Part shown: one piece after another, positions 62,414 through 64,000 of the stretch
How the letters are laid out: each line of letters starts with the position of its first letter
Position numbering within the stretch: position 1 is the first letter of the stretch
Source of the DNA: Pedobacter caeni
GTDB lineage: Bacteria; Bacteroidota; Bacteroidia; Sphingobacteriales; Sphingobacteriaceae
Assembly (NCBI RefSeq): GCF_900129215.1
Contig: NZ_FQUQ01000001.1
Coordinates: 310,001-374,000, forward strand
Direction: 5' to 3'
DNA length: 64,000 nucleotides
Position numbers and translations under genes: made by a program
The notes under the pieces: model-generated
Databases searched by the model: none
What the model saw: the letters and a program-made list of their open reading frames with translations, nothing else
What the model was told of the DNA's origin: nothing

Positions 62414-63403
62414 ATGGTATCAAATTTAACGGCAAATGAAATTGCAAACGAAAACTTGAATCAGGAAGATAAACCGCTGATCACAATAGTTGGTATTTTG
62501 GGCAAGCAGGGCAGTAGCGCTGCACGTACGCTGTTACAAAGCGGGCGTTATCGTGTACGTGGAACTACCCGACGGATTGATTCTCCAGAGGCGCTTAGTT
62601 TGGCCAGACAAGGGGTTGAACTGCTGAGTGTACCGCTTAGTCTGGGATATAAGAAAGAGTTTGTGGAAGCGTTCCGGGGTTCAGCTGGTGTTTTCATGAT
62701 GACGCCAGGTATTGCCCCTCCGCAAACTCATGAGCTGGAGTTGGGTAAACAGTTGGCGGATGCAGCGGTTGAAGCAGGGGTTCAGCATGTTATCTTTAGT
62801 AGTTTGGAAAATGTAGATAAAATTACGGAAGGGAAAAAGTTTGCTCCTCATTTTACAGATAAGGCCAGGGTTGAAGACTATATTCGTACGCTTCCAATCA
62901 CAAGCTCCTTTATCTACATGGCTTTTTTCTATACTAATCTTATGGAGTTTTACACTCCTGTTGTGGAGGATGATACGCTTGTATTTCCAATTTATTTACC
63001 CAGAGATTTTCGGGCACCCTTTGTTGATCCCCTTACGGCTACCGGACCAGCTGTTTTGGAGATTTTTTCGAACCCAGTTCAATATGCCGGTAAGTCATTG
63101 CCGGTAATAGGCGATGTGATTTCAGCTCAGGAAATTGTGGACACTTTTGTTAGGGTCACAGGTAAGAAAGCGAGGTATAGTTCCGCATATACGCGGGAAC
63201 ATATGCTTCATCATTTTCCGCAATTTGCCTCAAACGAGCTCCTGGTGGATGAAATTTTAGGGATGGCAGAGTACGCAGTTGAATATGGCTATTTCGGCAA
63301 AGATCGTGATTTGTTATGGAGCCGTGAAAGAAACCCGGATAGCCTCAATTGGGAAGGATTTCTACGCAGTACTGGTTGGCAGGGTGAAAAACGGTCCTTC
63401 TAA
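62414..63403 (+). CDS. NmrA-like NAD(P)-binding protein
   Basis: A 329-residue atypical short-chain dehydrogenase. The dinucleotide motif appears as ITIVGILGKQGSSAARTLL (G-x-x-G-x-x-G, residues about 27-36), then RGTTRRIDSPEA, whose arginines favour NADP(H). FSSLENVDKITEG and HFTDKARVEDYIR follow in the NmrA pattern. NmrA-like proteins act as redox sensors or quinone-type reductases. It is probably induced by electrophile or thiol stress through the divergent HxlR regulator. The start codon at 62414 lies about 45 bases after the predicted transcription start. Confidence 0.85.
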   Translation: MVSNLTANEIANENLNQEDKPLITIVGILGKQGSSAARTLLQSGRYRVRGTTRRIDSPEALSLARQGVELLSVPLSLGYKKEFVEAFRGSAGVFMMTPGIAPPQTHELELGKQLADAAVEAGVQHVIFSSLENVDKITEGKKFAPHFTDKARVEDYIRTLPITSSFIYMAFFYTNLMEFYTPVVEDDTLVFPIYLPRDFRAPFVDPLTATGPAVLEIFSNPVQYAGKSLPVIGDVISAQEIVDTFVRVTGKKARYSSAYTREHMLHHFPQFASNELLVDEILGMAEYAVEYGYFGKDRDLLWSRERNPDSLNWEGFLRSTGWQGEKRSF

Positions 63404-63458
63404 TCACATCCTTAAAATGGTACTGGTCATGGCCAGGGGGAAACTCAATCTAAAAGGA

Positions 63459-63490
63459 ATGAGCCCGATAACATACCGGGCTCATCATTT
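63459..63490 (+). terminator. Intrinsic terminator
   Basis: ATGAGCCCG (63459-63467) and CGGGCTCAT (63477-63485) form a perfect 9-bp stem with a 9-base loop, followed by a T-rich stretch, 56 bases after the NmrA stop codon. Confidence 0.85.
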
Positions 63491-63585
63491 TAATTAGTTT
63501 TTAAAGTTGTCCTTTTGAATTCCGGTCCAAAAAGAGAAAGGGATTTTTGTTTTTAGCATAGCTGAGGAGAATCTGGTACACTCAA

Positions 63586-64000
63586 TTATTGTTCAAAAAA
63601 ATCCAGCTCTGCAATAGCGACAGACTTTTTATTTCCTGAAATTGCTGTTGGCTGTAGTTTAATATATCTGGTGGATATCTCCTTTTTAAAATAGTGCGTT
63701 CTGGCGGTTGGGTCATTAATCAGGTTTCCAAATTCAAAGGTTTCTATATTCTCCCAGTTTTTACCATCCTTGCTGGTCTGAATGATTCCCTTTTCAATCA
63801 TGCCATCAAGGAAAGCTTTGGGTGGAGTATAACTAAAGGCCGTTAATTTGTGTACAGCACCCAGATCTATAGCCATCGGACTCGTTTCCTCATTAAATTC
63901 AGTTTGCCAGTAAGTTTCCTTGTTCGCATCAAAAGCCATTGTTTCTGTTTTTTTATTTGCTTCGCTTGCTGCGTTTAACAATTTCCAGTTTTTCTTTAGC
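63586..64000 (-). CDS. Discoidin (F5/8 type C) domain C-terminus, probably of an alpha-L-fucosidase (5' end outside window)
   Basis: The frame is open to the window edge, so only about the last 138 residues are seen. They form a discoidin domain: NWKLLNAASEA, AFDANKETYWQTEFNE, MAIDLGAVHKLTAFSYTPPK, TSKDGKNWENIETFEFGN, and ARTHYFKKEISTRYIKLQPT with the end AIAELDFFEQ. This is the carbohydrate-binding end typical of GH29 alpha-L-fucosidases of Bacteroidota, but also found in other glycoside hydrolases. The TTG at 63981 is internal, not a start. Confidence 0.75.
   Translation of the reverse strand, partial: LKKNWKLLNAASEANKKTETMAFDANKETYWQTEFNEETSPMAIDLGAVHKLTAFSYTPPKAFLDGMIEKGIIQTSKDGKNWENIETFEFGNLINDPTARTHYFKKEISTRYIKLQPTAISGNKKSVAIAELDFFEQ

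Overview
The window looks like a chromosomal segment of a Bacteroidota bacterium, most likely family Sphingobacteriaceae and close to Pedobacter. The grounds are a SusC/SusD pair driven by an ECF sigma factor and FecR anti-sigma factor, promoter boxes of the TAnnTTTG type, LytTR and AraC regulators with membrane domains, Bacteroidota-type lipoprotein signals, and small families largely confined to this phylum (DUF6266, DUF6520, DUF6624, DUF5694). The genus is inferred from the style of the proteins, not from a marker gene.

1-6.6 kb: the C-terminal part of an S9 peptidase, then the mutagenic translesion operon imuA-imuB-dnaE2, whose promoter lies between two copies of a 17-bp palindrome. 6.7-15.7 kb: small lipoproteins and membrane proteins, a DUF2314-ankyrin protein, a LytTR response regulator overlapping its TPR histidine kinase, and a three-gene unit ending in a DUF1266 protein. 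15.8-23.9 kb (minus strand): sigma factor, FecR, STN-containing SusC, SusD and a TlpA-like thioredoxin, a complete cell-surface-signalling uptake locus.

24.1-32.8 kb: a block with the look of a defence island: a P-loop ATPase, a MazG-like pyrophosphohydrolase overlapping a DUF2075 helicase that carries a RecB-like nuclease motif set, an HNH protein, and two adjacent DUF262 proteins of which only the second has a DUF1524 HNH end. This is the best candidate for an uncharacterised system.

33-53 kb is a genomic scrapyard: a frameshifted duplicate of the gene at 53.8 kb, duplicated VOC genes, pseudo-tRNA fragments, three copies of a hairpin repeat, a hollow IS21-like element, a 144-bp inverted-repeat element, and truncated SGNH hydrolase, FecR, SusD, response-regulator and methyltransferase genes. 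Intact genes among them include a Crp-family regulator, a MauE/DoxX-DUF6520 pair, a TetR domain fused to a membrane domain, an AraC regulator, a class I terpene synthase with all diagnostic motifs, and a rhomboid protease.

53.4-61.8 kb: a run of secreted, lipidated and membrane proteins, mostly unrecognised, including a GAD-like/DUF1851 immunity-type protein and a DUF2931-like protein, plausibly contact-competition cargo. 61.9-63.4 kb: an HxlR repressor divergent from an NmrA-family protein, with two mirror-image promoters each followed by a palindrome. The window ends in the C-terminus of a discoidin-domain protein, probably an alpha-L-fucosidase. No CRISPR array, intact transposase, integrase, rRNA or convincing complete tRNA was seen.
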